NCBI GenBank assembly: GCA_013112555.1
Contig: JABFGK010000001.1
Location: 930,001-994,000 of the forward strand
Direction: 5' to 3'
DNA: 64,000 nt
Source of the DNA: Planctomycetota bacterium
GTDB taxonomy: Bacteria > Planctomycetota > Phycisphaerae > Phycisphaerales > UBA5793
The notes under the pieces are model-generated. The model ran no database searches. It worked only from the letters and a program-made list of their open reading frames with translations, and was not told the DNA's origin. This document shows positions 8,294 to 16,662 of this stretch, piece after piece. The translations under genes were made by a program, and so were the position numbers. The number at the start of each line of letters is the position of its first letter. The first letter of the stretch is position 1.

Positions 8294-10441
8294 GTGCTCT
8301 TTCGAATCTGTGCCGTCTCAGCGGCACTGTGCATCTCCACGACCGGCCTCCAGACGGCTGCTCCCGCAGCCGCCCAGGCACCGGCCGATGCCCAGTCCGA
8401 TGCCCAGTACCTCAACTACGCCGACCTGACCGACAAACTCGAGTCGATGGCCCGCGACTACGACGAACGCTGCGATCTGAAGGCCATCGGGCGCACGCTC
8501 GAGGATCGAACCATCTGGGCCTTCGAGATCAAGGTGCCCGGCAACGTCAACCCGGACGACCGACCCGGCCTGCTCATCGTCGGCGGCCTCGATGGGAACC
8601 ACATGGTCGGCTCAGACTGTGCCGTCTCCGTCATCGAAACGTTGTTTGCCAGACTCGACGCCGGCGATGACACGGTGGCCGACCTCCTCACCGACTACGT
8701 CGTCTACGTCGTCCCACGCGCGAACCCAGACGGCATGGAACGCTACTTCAGCGGGACGCCGCGCTACGAAGTCGTCCGCAATGCACGCATCGTCGACAAG
8801 GACCGAGACATGCTCGACGATGACGATGGGCCGGATGATCTCAACGGCGATGGCCTCATCACCCAGATGCGCGTCTACGACCCTGAGAAGGCCACCATGA
8901 TGGTCGATGAGAACGATCCACGACTCAACGCCTCGCCGGATCGTGACAAGGGCGAACGTGCAGCCTTTTATGTGATCGACGAAGGACGCGATAACGACGG
9001 CGACGGCGAGTACGGTGAAGATCCCTTCGGAGGCGTCGATCTCAACCTGAACTTCATGCACGGCTACGTCGAACACAAGGACGGCGCCGGCATCCATCAG
9101 GTCTCCGAACCGGAATCGCTCGCACTGCTCCAGTATGCACTGGATCATCAGAACATCGCAGCCGTCATCGTCTACGGGCGACATGACACACTCGTCAATC
9201 CGCCCGATAGCAGCGGCAATCATCCCTCCGGTGCCCCGAAGGGTCTCGATTCCGGCGATACCGGGCTGTACAAAACCATGAGTGAGACGTTCAAGGACCT
9301 CACCGGGCTGAAATCTGCCCCACGCGAATCCTGGGACGGCTCGTTTGTTGCCTGGGCCTACGCCCAGTTCGGCGTCCCGGCTTTCTCGACAACCGTTTGG
9401 GCTCGACCTGAGCCCGCCAAAGAGGAAGAGCCCGAGGGCGATGAGAACGGTCAGCCTGCCGCTGAGGGCGGAGAAGGCACCGAGCAGCCTGAGCGCCCTG
9501 CACGCTTTGAAGGTCGACGCCGACCGGGAGGCGGTGGCGGTGGTGGCATGATGGGCGGTCGCCGTGGCGGCGGCATGATGGGTGGTGAGGAAGCCGGCGG
9601 CGGTGGTGAACCACCGATGGGAGGCGGCGGCGGTGGTGGGGGCATGATGCCCGCCAGGAGACGACCCGGTGGGGGTGAAGGTGGAGGTGGTGAGAAACTC
9701 ACGCCCTCCGGAGTCGGAGACATCAGCCAGGAAACCATCGACGAACTGCTCGCTGCAGCCGAGGCAGCAGGCTTCCCCGTCACCGGTGACATGATGGCCT
9801 CCATGACCGAGCAGGACATCGAACGCTATGCCCAGATGGCCGGTGTCCAGGTTCGCCGCGTATCCAAAGATGGCGGCGGGCGCGAAGCACAGAACAAGGA
9901 GGAAGCCGCCTGGCTCACGTACAGCGATGAACAACGCGACGGCACGGGATTCGTCGACTGGGTCGAGTACGACCACCCGCAACTCGGCCATGTCGAAATC
10001 GGCGGCTGGGTGCCGTACTTCAAGAACAACCCGCCGGCTTCCGATGTCCCGGCACTTGCTGAAAAACAGTGCGACTTCATCATCGAACTGTTGGGCCGCT
10101 TCCCGGACGTGTCACTGACCGAGCCCGAGATCACACGGCTCGCACCCGGCCTCTTTGAAGTGAAGGCTGCACTCGTCAACGACGGCTGGCTTCCGGCCGG
10201 CACCGCCATGGCACGCCGCAACCAGCGCGCCCGACCATACGTCGTGCGACTCAGCACCGACTACGAGGACATTGTCACCGGACGGCGCATTGAACGCGTC
10301 TGGTCCCTGGCAGGCTCCGGCGGCCGCGAAGACTTCCGCTGGATCATCAAGGCCGCCGACAACTCGAACCTCGTGCTGACCGTGTACAGCGAGAAGTACG
10401 GCCGGTTCGACCACACCGTCACACTGAGGCCGACCGACTGA
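8294..10441 (+). CDS. M14 carboxypeptidase-like secreted protein, probable pseudoenzyme
   Basis: 715 residues from a GTG at 8294 with GAGGAG just upstream. An N-terminal signal peptide (about 28 residues) indicates export. The fold follows the neighbouring M14 protein closely: YADLTDKLESMARDY, AIGRTLEDRTIWAFEI, then IVGGLDGNHMVGSD where the HxxE zinc motif should be. Here H103 is displaced and Glu is missing, and at the late catalytic site FSTTVW stands where the paralogue has FTNELW. A His (H297, GRHDTL) remains at the third ligand position. Asp-rich EF-hand-like stretches (DDDDGPDDLNGDGLITQM; DNDGDGEYGED) occur mid-protein. Residues 405-470 are a Gly/Met/Arg-rich insert. Peptidase activity is doubtful; the paralogue 10524-12380 appears intact. 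Confidence 0.8.
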   Translation: MLFRICAVSAALCISTTGLQTAAPAAAQAPADAQSDAQYLNYADLTDKLESMARDYDERCDLKAIGRTLEDRTIWAFEIKVPGNVNPDDRPGLLIVGGLDGNHMVGSDCAVSVIETLFARLDAGDDTVADLLTDYVVYVVPRANPDGMERYFSGTPRYEVVRNARIVDKDRDMLDDDDGPDDLNGDGLITQMRVYDPEKATMMVDENDPRLNASPDRDKGERAAFYVIDEGRDNDGDGEYGEDPFGGVDLNLNFMHGYVEHKDGAGIHQVSEPESLALLQYALDHQNIAAVIVYGRHDTLVNPPDSSGNHPSGAPKGLDSGDTGLYKTMSETFKDLTGLKSAPRESWDGSFVAWAYAQFGVPAFSTTVWARPEPAKEEEPEGDENGQPAAEGGEGTEQPERPARFEGRRRPGGGGGGGMMGGRRGGGMMGGEEAGGGGEPPMGGGGGGGGMMPARRRPGGGEGGGGEKLTPSGVGDISQETIDELLAAAEAAGFPVTGDMMASMTEQDIERYAQMAGVQVRRVSKDGGGREAQNKEEAAWLTYSDEQRDGTGFVDWVEYDHPQLGHVEIGGWVPYFKNNPPASDVPALAEKQCDFIIELLGRFPDVSLTEPEITRLAPGLFEVKAALVNDGWLPAGTAMARRNQRARPYVVRLSTDYEDIVTGRRIERVWSLAGSGGREDFRWIIKAADNSNLVLTVYSEKYGRFDHTVTLRPTD

Positions 10442-10523
10442 CCTGACCGTATCCGGATATAACACACGCTCCGTGGTCCGCACTGTTTCATGGATCACTT
10501 CAATACAGGCTGAGAGACTTCAC

Positions 10524-12380
10524 ATGGCACGTATTACTCCACGACTGACGATGACCGCACTGGCCGCTGCAATCGCTGTGGGCTGCACGGCCCCGACCGC
10601 TTCGGCACAGTACGCGCACGAGAGCAAGGTCGATCTCAGGTTCGACCATTGGTATGACTATCGCGAGATGACCGATGCCCTGCATGAACTGGTCGATGCC
10701 TACCCGGACCTGCTGACCATCGAGTCCATCGGCAAAAGCGTCCAGGATCGCGAGATGTGGCTCGTGACGATGAACAATCCGAAGACCGGGCCGCACACGT
10801 CGAAGACAGCCATGTTCATCGACGGCAATATTCACGGCAATGAGATTCAGGCAGCCGAAACCGTCCTCTATTCGATCTGGTATCTCACCAAGAGTTACGG
10901 CAAGGTCGAATCACTGACAAAGATCATCGACGAACGGGCGTTCTACTTCCTGCCGATGGAAAACCCCGACGGCCGCGATTACTGGTTCCACCAGCCCAAT
11001 ACCCCCAGTTCGTCGCGCAGCGGGCAGCGCCCGGTGGATAACGACCACGATGGCGAGTTCGATGAGGACCCGCCCAACGATATCGACGGCGACGGCAACA
11101 TCACGCAGATGTACGCTCGTGACCCGCTCGGTCAGTACAAGATCGACCCTGATGACGATCGCTTCTTCACTCGAGTCGGGCCTGACGAAGAGCCGGGCGG
11201 GTGGTCGCGTGTCGGCCAGGAGGGGATCGACGACGATGGCGACGGCCGTATTAACGAAGACGGCCCCGGCGGGTATGACCCGAACCGAAACTGGCCCAGC
11301 GATTGGCAACCCGAGCACATTCAGTACGGCGCGACCGACTACCCGTTCAGCCTCCCCGAGTGTCGAGCCATCGGGCAGTTCCTCATTGCCCACCCGAATG
11401 TTGCAGCCTATCAGAGTTATCACAACTCCGGCGGCATGATCCTGCGCGGCCCGGCTGCTTCTTATATCTCATATCCACGCTCCGACATCATGGTGTATGA
11501 GCAACTGATGGAAGTGGGCGGCGACCTGCTCCCGTTCTACCGAGAGATGGCCACCTCGCCTGACCTGTACACCGTCCACGGCGGTGAAACCGACTGGACA
11601 TTCGAAGGACTCGGCATCTTCTCCTTTACGAATGAACTCTGGACCGACAACCGCATGTACATGCGCGAAGAAGGCCCGTCGCAAGAGGAGCGCAAGCAGT
11701 TCCGTGACCTGCTCCAGTTCGGCGATGTCTATGTGCCCTACACGAAACACGAGCACCCGACCCTGGGCACCGTCTACATCGGGGGCACCACGAAGTTCTC
11801 CAGCCGCGTCACACCTGTATGGATGCTTGAAGAAGGATGCCACCGGAATTTTGCATTCACCATGTTCCACGCCGATCAGATGCCGCTGGTCAAGTGGGGC
11901 CTGTTGCAGGTCAAACAACTTAACAACAACGTCTGGGAAGTGACGGTCGAAGTCCAGAATCCCAGGATCATCCCGACGATCGCCTCGCATGCACGCAGCC
12001 ACGGTATCGGCAAGCGTGATTATCTTCTCTGTGAATCGGCCGGCCGATCTCGGAACTCGGTGGTGGCCAGCGGCACGGTGTCTGATCTGACCCGATCGAA
12101 ACTCAATGCCGTCGAGCACCAACCCGAACGGCTCTGGAACGATGGGGGCATTCGAGGCAAGGGCACGGAACTCTTCCGCTTCCTCGTCAACGGCTCCGGC
12201 TCAGTGAGGCTGACCTATTACAGCGAGAAGGGCGGAACGATCACGCAGGACGTCGAACTGACCGAGCAGATCCCCGAGCCGAAGGACGCTGACTTGGTCC
12301 CGTCCGATTCAACACTCCCACCCGAGCCCGTCGCATCCGGCGGCGGTTCGTATGGCGGTCGCTACCGGCCGGTCAGGTGA
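10524..12380 (+). CDS. M14-family zinc carboxypeptidase, secreted
   Basis: 618 residues from the ATG at 10524, 82 bases after its paralogue, so probably the same operon. A signal peptide ends near residue 28 (TASAQY). The M14 zinc site is complete: GNIHGNE gives H104 and E107, YQSYHNSGG gives H300, and FTNELWT gives the catalytic Glu (E371). NPDGRDYW matches the conserved MxNPDG. Two Asp-rich EF-hand-like insertions (DNDHDGEFDED; DIDGDGNITQ; DDDGDGRINEDG) probably bind calcium. The C-terminal 200 residues form beta-rich segments and end in a Gly/Ser/Arg tail. Likely releases C-terminal residues from extracellular or periplasmic peptides; specificity is unknown. Confidence 0.88.
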   Translation: MARITPRLTMTALAAAIAVGCTAPTASAQYAHESKVDLRFDHWYDYREMTDALHELVDAYPDLLTIESIGKSVQDREMWLVTMNNPKTGPHTSKTAMFIDGNIHGNEIQAAETVLYSIWYLTKSYGKVESLTKIIDERAFYFLPMENPDGRDYWFHQPNTPSSSRSGQRPVDNDHDGEFDEDPPNDIDGDGNITQMYARDPLGQYKIDPDDDRFFTRVGPDEEPGGWSRVGQEGIDDDGDGRINEDGPGGYDPNRNWPSDWQPEHIQYGATDYPFSLPECRAIGQFLIAHPNVAAYQSYHNSGGMILRGPAASYISYPRSDIMVYEQLMEVGGDLLPFYREMATSPDLYTVHGGETDWTFEGLGIFSFTNELWTDNRMYMREEGPSQEERKQFRDLLQFGDVYVPYTKHEHPTLGTVYIGGTTKFSSRVTPVWMLEEGCHRNFAFTMFHADQMPLVKWGLLQVKQLNNNVWEVTVEVQNPRIIPTIASHARSHGIGKRDYLLCESAGRSRNSVVASGTVSDLTRSKLNAVEHQPERLWNDGGIRGKGTELFRFLVNGSGSVRLTYYSEKGGTITQDVELTEQIPEPKDADLVPSDSTLPPEPVASGGGSYGGRYRPVR

Positions 12381-12391
12381 TTGATACAAAG

Positions 12392-12410
12392 CCGCGACCG
12401 TTGATCGCGG
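12392..12410. repeat. Dispersed CCGCGACC hairpin, copy 2 (imperfect)
   Basis: CCGCGA pairs with TCGCGG around a loop that in the other copies is part of an 8-bp stem; a C-A mismatch breaks the upper stem. It follows the M14 stop codon by 12 bases, a position like that of copy 1 behind phhB, which suggests a role at transcript ends. Confidence 0.55.
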
Positions 12411-12570
12411 TTCATCTCACACATCACCACCCACAAGCCGGACAAGCCGCGCCCCGCGGATTGTCCGGGTCTCATCCTCCCCCTCCCCCCCGGATCGCCA
12501 ATCTCCCGATTGGCGCTTCTTCCTCGTCCGCCCTCCGGGCGGCGTTGGTGGGGGTGGGGTGACTCGCCTA

Positions 12571-12590
12571 CCGGGGGCTGAAGCCCCCGG
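12571..12590. repeat. GC palindrome CCGGGGGC-TGAA-GCCCCCGG
   Basis: A perfect 8-bp stem with a TGAA loop. Palindromes of this make (GGGGGCTGAAGCCCCC) are the kind of short intergenic element often scattered in planctomycete genomes. Sits between the two CCGCGACC hairpins. Confidence 0.6.
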
Positions 12591-12660
12591 CTACGTTCGT
12601 GCGCCCTGGCGGGCGAGGAGGATGAAGCAGGTGTCCTGTCCGCACCGGTCCCTGACAAAG

Positions 12661-12679
12661 CCGCGACCGTTGGTCGCGG
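12661..12679. repeat. Dispersed CCGCGACC hairpin, copy 3
   Basis: CCGCGACC (12661-12668) and GGTCGCGG (12672-12679) around GTT; 8-bp perfect stem, preceded by ACAAAG as in copy 2. It lies 57 bases before thiL. Confidence 0.6.
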
Positions 12680-12736
12680 TCCATCGGGAACCCGCTCCCT
12701 CACGGTTCGCAGTTCACCCGCCTACCCTTCACCACT

Positions 12737-13681
12737 GTGAAAGAGTTTGACCTCCTCCATCACATCTACAACCGCCGCCAACAAAGCGGGCACGACCACG
12801 TCCTCATCGGCCCGGGCGATGACATGGCCCTCGTGCACCTCCTTCATGACACCAACAACCTCCTCGCAGCCGTCGATCAGGTCGTTGCCGGCTGCCACTT
12901 CCAGTATCCAGCGACCACCCCGATCGACCTCGTTGGCACAAAAGCCGTCACCCGATCCCTCAGCGACATTGCTGCGATGGCCGGCCGACCCCTGGCCTCA
13001 CTGGCCGCTGCCGTCCTGCCGGCCGACATGTCAGACTCCCAGGCCCAAGCGCTGGTCAATGCCATGAACGCAGCCGCCGACCAGTACCACTGCCCGCTGA
13101 TCGGCGGTGATGTTTCCATTGCCCAACCGAATACCGATACCTTCGTGATATCCGTCACCGTGCTTGCCGAGCCCGGCCCCTCGGGACGTGCCATCACCCG
13201 CGCCGGTGCCAACGCCGGAGACCTAGTCTATGTCACCGGGCAACTCGGCGGCTCCATCGACCCTGCCACCGGCCTCGGCCGGCATCTCACCTTCGAGCCA
13301 CGGATCGACCTGGCCCTCGAACTCACCGCACTGACCACCATCACTGCCATGATCGACATCAGCGACGGCCTCGGGCGCGACCTTGACCACATTGCCGACA
13401 TGTCAGGCCTCCGTGCCGTCATACGCGCCGACACCCTACCCATCTCGCCAGGGTGCGATTGGAAACAGGCCGTCAGCGACGGCGAGGACTACGAACTCTG
13501 CTTCACGATCAGCCCGGATGACGCCGGCGACCTGCCGGATACACTCTGCGGCATACCGCTGACCTGCGTCGGGGCCATGAAGCCGTCAGACGACAACAGC
13601 GGGACGAAACCGAGAACCGTCGTGGCCGTCAATGACACCGAGGTCGATGCGACCGGATTCGGCTGGGAACACCGTTCATGA
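12737..13681 (+). CDS. thiL: Thiamine-monophosphate kinase
   Basis: 314 residues from a GTG. The N-terminus has IGPGDDMALV, the metal/phosphate-binding Asp cluster of ThiL, followed by VDQVVAGCHF, GTKAVTRSLSDIAAMAG and LIGGDVSIAQ, all in family order. MIDISDGLGRDLDHIAD and SDGEDYELCF mark the C-terminal half. The enzyme phosphorylates thiamine monophosphate to the active diphosphate cofactor. The 3' end overlaps tsaE by 4 bases (ATGA). Oddity: near the C-terminus GTKPRTVVAVND is encoded by a stretch that resembles the dispersed CCGCGACC element upstream, so the last 20 or so residues may derive from it. Confidence 0.88.
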   Translation: MKEFDLLHHIYNRRQQSGHDHVLIGPGDDMALVHLLHDTNNLLAAVDQVVAGCHFQYPATTPIDLVGTKAVTRSLSDIAAMAGRPLASLAAAVLPADMSDSQAQALVNAMNAAADQYHCPLIGGDVSIAQPNTDTFVISVTVLAEPGPSGRAITRAGANAGDLVYVTGQLGGSIDPATGLGRHLTFEPRIDLALELTALTTITAMIDISDGLGRDLDHIADMSGLRAVIRADTLPISPGCDWKQAVSDGEDYELCFTISPDDAGDLPDTLCGIPLTCVGAMKPSDDNSGTKPRTVVAVNDTEVDATGFGWEHRS

Positions 13682-14391
13682 ACCGGAACGAACATCCTCC
13701 AACGCACGATGCCCGGCTCATCTCCACCTCGCCCGAACAGACGATGGAGATCGCGGCCCAGGTTGCTGCTCGGCTTCAGCCCGGCGACATCGTCACGCTC
13801 TCGGGGCCGCTCGGGGCCGGCAAGACCTGCTTCGTCCGCGGCCTGGCACTCGGCCTCGGGATCGACCCGCGACAGGTCAGCAGCCCGACCTTCGTCCTGG
13901 CCCAGGAGTACGAATCATCCGACGACACGACCCGGCAACATGCCATCAAAACCCTGGTCCATGTCGATGCCTACCGCATGACCGGGCAGGACGATGACCT
14001 CGAATCCATCGGCTGGGATGAAATGATCACCTCAAACGAGACTGCCATGGCCGTCGAGTGGCCGGAACGGCTCGGCGACCAGGCGAATGTCCCCGCCGAC
14101 CGACTCTGCGAAGTCGAACTCGCTCACGATGAAACCGACGGCAATACGCGACACATCCATCTCACCTTTCACCGCCACGGCGTGCCCTGCACACAGGATG
14201 CTCCCATGATCGACTCACAGAAAAACGCAACCGACACACACTGTCCGACCTGCAAGCGCAAGATTGAGCCGACCGCTCCGACTTACCCCTTCTGTTCCGA
14301 CCGCTGTCGCTGGGCCGACCTCGGCAAGTGGATCGACGGTGACTACCGCATCAGCCGAGAAGTCACCAACGATGACGAACTCGATTCGTGA
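13678..14391 (+). CDS. tsaE: TsaE ATPase fused to a YacG-type zinc finger
   Basis: 237 residues, start overlapping the thiL stop (ATGA). Residues 18-155 are TsaE: Walker A SGPLGAGKT, VSSPTFVLAQEYE, VHVDAYRM and AVEWPERL. TsaE is the ATPase of the TsaBDE complex that makes the t6A modification of ANN-reading tRNAs. Residues 185-235 are a YacG-like zinc finger with CPTCKRKI, FCSDRCRWADLGKWIDGDY, giving four Cys ligands. YacG binds GyrB and inhibits gyrase in E. coli. The two are in one continuous frame with a linker at about 165-185. An internal ATG at residue 177 could give a separate YacG product. Confidence 0.85.
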   Translation: MNRNEHPPTHDARLISTSPEQTMEIAAQVAARLQPGDIVTLSGPLGAGKTCFVRGLALGLGIDPRQVSSPTFVLAQEYESSDDTTRQHAIKTLVHVDAYRMTGQDDDLESIGWDEMITSNETAMAVEWPERLGDQANVPADRLCEVELAHDETDGNTRHIHLTFHRHGVPCTQDAPMIDSQKNATDTHCPTCKRKIEPTAPTYPFCSDRCRWADLGKWIDGDYRISREVTNDDELDS

Positions 14392-14492
14392 TTCGCCCGG
14401 CTGTCGCCGGTATGATCCGGCGCAGTGCGACTGTTTGAGTAGTCACGATGACTCGCATGACCGATCCGGATCATGTACCGAAGGAGTGAAGG

Positions 14493-14834
14493 ATGTTGCA
14501 GGAAGGCGAGCGAATCCACGTGATCGTGCGGCGCACGTTTTGTGAAGACCTCCGGCGTCACATCGTGGCCGAAGTGCTGGAATGCAACGGCTCGACCGCT
14601 CGAGTTGAGGGCTATGTGTTCATCTTTGATACGGCTCGCAACGAGTTTGTTCGGAAGGACGATGTCAGAATACGCATCATCTCACTCGTCGATTCCGGCA
14701 ACATCATCAACATTCTGCCTGATGAGGCCAATATCCAGAATGCCTGCTACCTGACACGACCGGATGGCAAACTCATCCTCACCGACAACGAGTCATTTCA
14801 AATGGATGTCAACGAGTTCGGCACCAAGCGGTAA
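14493..14834 (+). CDS. Conserved-looking small protein of unknown function
   Basis: 113 residues from an ATG preceded by AAGGAGTGAAGG, a strong ribosome-binding site. No signal peptide, membrane segment or known motif is seen. The sequence alternates hydrophobic and charged residues (HIVAEVLECNGSTARVEGYVFIFD), suggesting a small beta-rich soluble fold. NEFVRKDDVRIRIISLVDSGNIINILP follows. I do not recognise the family. It follows the TsaE-YacG gene by 101 bases on the same strand and ends 54 bases before a convergent aminotransferase gene. Confidence 0.7.
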   Translation: MLQEGERIHVIVRRTFCEDLRRHIVAEVLECNGSTARVEGYVFIFDTARNEFVRKDDVRIRIISLVDSGNIINILPDEANIQNACYLTRPDGKLILTDNESFQMDVNEFGTKR

Positions 14835-14887
14835 GACCAACGTCACCCGCGATTTGAATCGGCCCACGCGAGTGAGTGCTTCATGGT

Positions 14888-15802
14888 TCACTCCACCACG
14901 CGCACGCCCTCGGCTTGCGTCAACGTGCCAAACGCCTCGCTCAATCGGATCGTCATCGGCCCGGTCTTGCCGCTGCCGATTGTCCGCCCGTCCACTTCCA
15001 CGACCGGCGCCAGTTCGCCCATTGTCCCGGTACAGAACATCTCATCAGCCCGATACACCTCAGTCAGTGACAGGTCCGTTTCCTCATGCGGGATATCGTG
15101 TGACCGGCACAACTCCAGCACGGTCGCGCGCGTAATCCCTTCCGGGCATGCCACCGGCCGACTCGTCCGGACCATCCCACGGTCCACCACAAACACATGC
15201 GTCGCATTCGTCTCGGCCACAAACCCGCGCACATCAAGCATCAGCGCATCATCGGCGCCGGCCACGTTCGCCTCGATCTTGGCCAGAATCGACTGGACCA
15301 GATTGTTGGAGTGGATCTTCGGGTCCATGCAGTCCGGCGGGAAGCGGCGAACCGAGCTCGTCACGAGTCTGAGCCCCGACTTGTCATACACCGGTGTCTT
15401 GTATTCAGCGAGTACGATCAGCGTCGGCCCGGCCTGATTCAATCGCGGGTCCATTCCCGACGTGATCTTGACGCCCCGTGACAGGGTCAAGCGGATATGC
15501 ACCCCGTCCCGCATCGAGTTCGCAGCCAGCGTCTTGCGAATCTCAGCAATCAGATCGTCATGCGAGGGGATCTGTGCAAACGCCAGTGCCTGGGCTGAAC
15601 TCCGCAGCCGGTCGAGATGCTCCGTCAACTTGAAGATGCGCCCGTCATACAGGCGCAGGCCCTCCCACACCGCATCACCGCCCTGTACCACGGAATCAAA
15701 CGGGCTGATCCCCGCTTTATCGCGGTGCACCAACTCACCGTTGATGTTGATCACGATGTCTCGATTCGCTTCGTTGAACTGCTGCAGCATGCTGTCATCC
15801 AA
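14888..15802 (-). CDS. PLP class IV aminotransferase (branched-chain/D-amino acid type)
   Basis: 304 residues. Fold type IV aminotransferase features in order: ININGELVHRDKAGISPFD, VVQGGDAVWEGLRLYDG, RIFKLTEHLDRLRSSA, the PLP lysine in DPKIHSNNLV (about residue 168), DALMLDVRGFVAETNATHVF and MFCTGTMGELAPVVEVDGR. The ALMLD...VAE..A.NVF pattern is that of IlvE-like enzymes. Transfers an amino group between an amino acid and a 2-oxo acid; substrate not deducible. The sulfotransferase-like gene upstream on the same strand is 55 bases away, and the two could be co-transcribed. A second class IV enzyme sits at 41030-41941. Confidence 0.82.
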   Translation of the reverse strand: MDDSMLQQFNEANRDIVININGELVHRDKAGISPFDSVVQGGDAVWEGLRLYDGRIFKLTEHLDRLRSSAQALAFAQIPSHDDLIAEIRKTLAANSMRDGVHIRLTLSRGVKITSGMDPRLNQAGPTLIVLAEYKTPVYDKSGLRLVTSSVRRFPPDCMDPKIHSNNLVQSILAKIEANVAGADDALMLDVRGFVAETNATHVFVVDRGMVRTSRPVACPEGITRATVLELCRSHDIPHEETDLSLTEVYRADEMFCTGTMGELAPVVEVDGRTIGSGKTGPMTIRLSEAFGTLTQAEGVRVVE

Positions 15803-15857
15803 TCATCTGCAAGTTTGCCGCGACGCGGAGCGCGTTTTGGCCGGGTGCCCAATCACA

Positions 15858-16613
15858 TCACCTCAACCGCTGTTCATACAACGCCTCGTACAGCGGCCTG
15901 CACTCCTCCAGTACTCGCTTCAACGAATCGGGGAGTGCTCCTTCACGCGGCCGGTACTGTGCAAAGCCCGTCGTCTTCAACACCTCGGAATACCACTCTG
16001 ACGCCCAGATGCCGTCCGTTTCCCTGGCCCCAGCCGGCCAACGCAGCATCGCCTCCCCGTCAAACGGCACACCAAACCGATCGCACAACCCACGCAACAG
16101 CCGCCCGGGGTTTTCCAGGACATCCTTCGAGTCGATGACAGCCGGTGCCTCCCCCGTCACTTCAGTCACCTGACGGAACAGTTCCGCCTGCTGCGGCAGC
16201 CCCGTATCCACCACCGTCGGTGCCTCCAGGTGCTTGGCCAGCGACAACAGCATTTCACGCGGGTCCCGGATCAGGAAGGCGTGAACACATTGCCCGAACC
16301 AGCCACGATCAATACTCGGCAGCATGTGATGGGCCATCTGTTTCTGGTAGAAAACGGTCTTTCCATCCGGGAGCGGTCCGGTCAGGAAGCGGATCACTGC
16401 CTGACTGTCACACTCGTGATGCCGAATGACGTCCTCTGCCATCGGATGCGCCAGGCCGGTCTCTTTCAGATAGCACGCATAAAACGGCTCATCGCACACA
16501 CAGGTGTCAGGCCGATTCCCCCATGAGCGCATCAGGGCCGTCGAGATATTCCGAGGCCCCGACCACATCGCAATCCGAGTGATCTGTCTGCCGGACTTAC
16601 CGATACAACTCAC
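15858..16613 (-). CDS. Sulfotransferase-like P-loop protein
   Basis: 251 residues from a GTG at 16613 with AAGGA eight bases upstream; the frame continues further 5' but without family-like sequence. It begins with RIAMWSGPRNISTALMRSW, a sulfotransferase 5'-PSB-like phosphate loop, followed by CDEPFYACYL. FLIRDPREMLLSLAKHLE is the 3'-phosphate-binding RDPR motif, and VIDSKDVLENPGRLLRGLCDRFGVPF is the C-terminal segment of this subfamily. Proteins of this group are commonly annotated as sulfotransferase-like or aminotransferase-like; the acceptor is unknown. It lies directly upstream of the class IV aminotransferase. Confidence 0.75.
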   Translation of the reverse strand: MSCIGKSGRQITRIAMWSGPRNISTALMRSWGNRPDTCVCDEPFYACYLKETGLAHPMAEDVIRHHECDSQAVIRFLTGPLPDGKTVFYQKQMAHHMLPSIDRGWFGQCVHAFLIRDPREMLLSLAKHLEAPTVVDTGLPQQAELFRQVTEVTGEAPAVIDSKDVLENPGRLLRGLCDRFGVPFDGEAMLRWPAGARETDGIWASEWYSEVLKTTGFAQYRPREGALPDSLKRVLEECRPLYEALYEQRLR

Positions 16614-16662
16614 CTGACATTCCTTCCGCTGACGATCTCCGGTCGCACCTCCGACACTGTAC

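Larger units (their letters stand above)
12381..12736. other. Gene-free interval with three palindromic elements
   Basis: 356 bases between the M14 gene and thiL. It holds two copies of the CCGCGACC hairpin and one GC-rich palindrome, listed separately, and C-rich stretches. No open frame here has homologous-looking sequence or codon use like the neighbours. The thiL promoter probably lies near its 3' end, but no clear -35/-10 was identified. Confidence 0.6.

Noticed and set aside
8612..9991. Long open frame on the minus strand opposite the M14-like gene
   Set aside because: The plus-strand frame has an M14 fold, signal peptide and ribosome-binding site; the minus frame has His/Thr/Gly-rich sequence that mirrors the Gly-rich insert and Asp-rich stretches.
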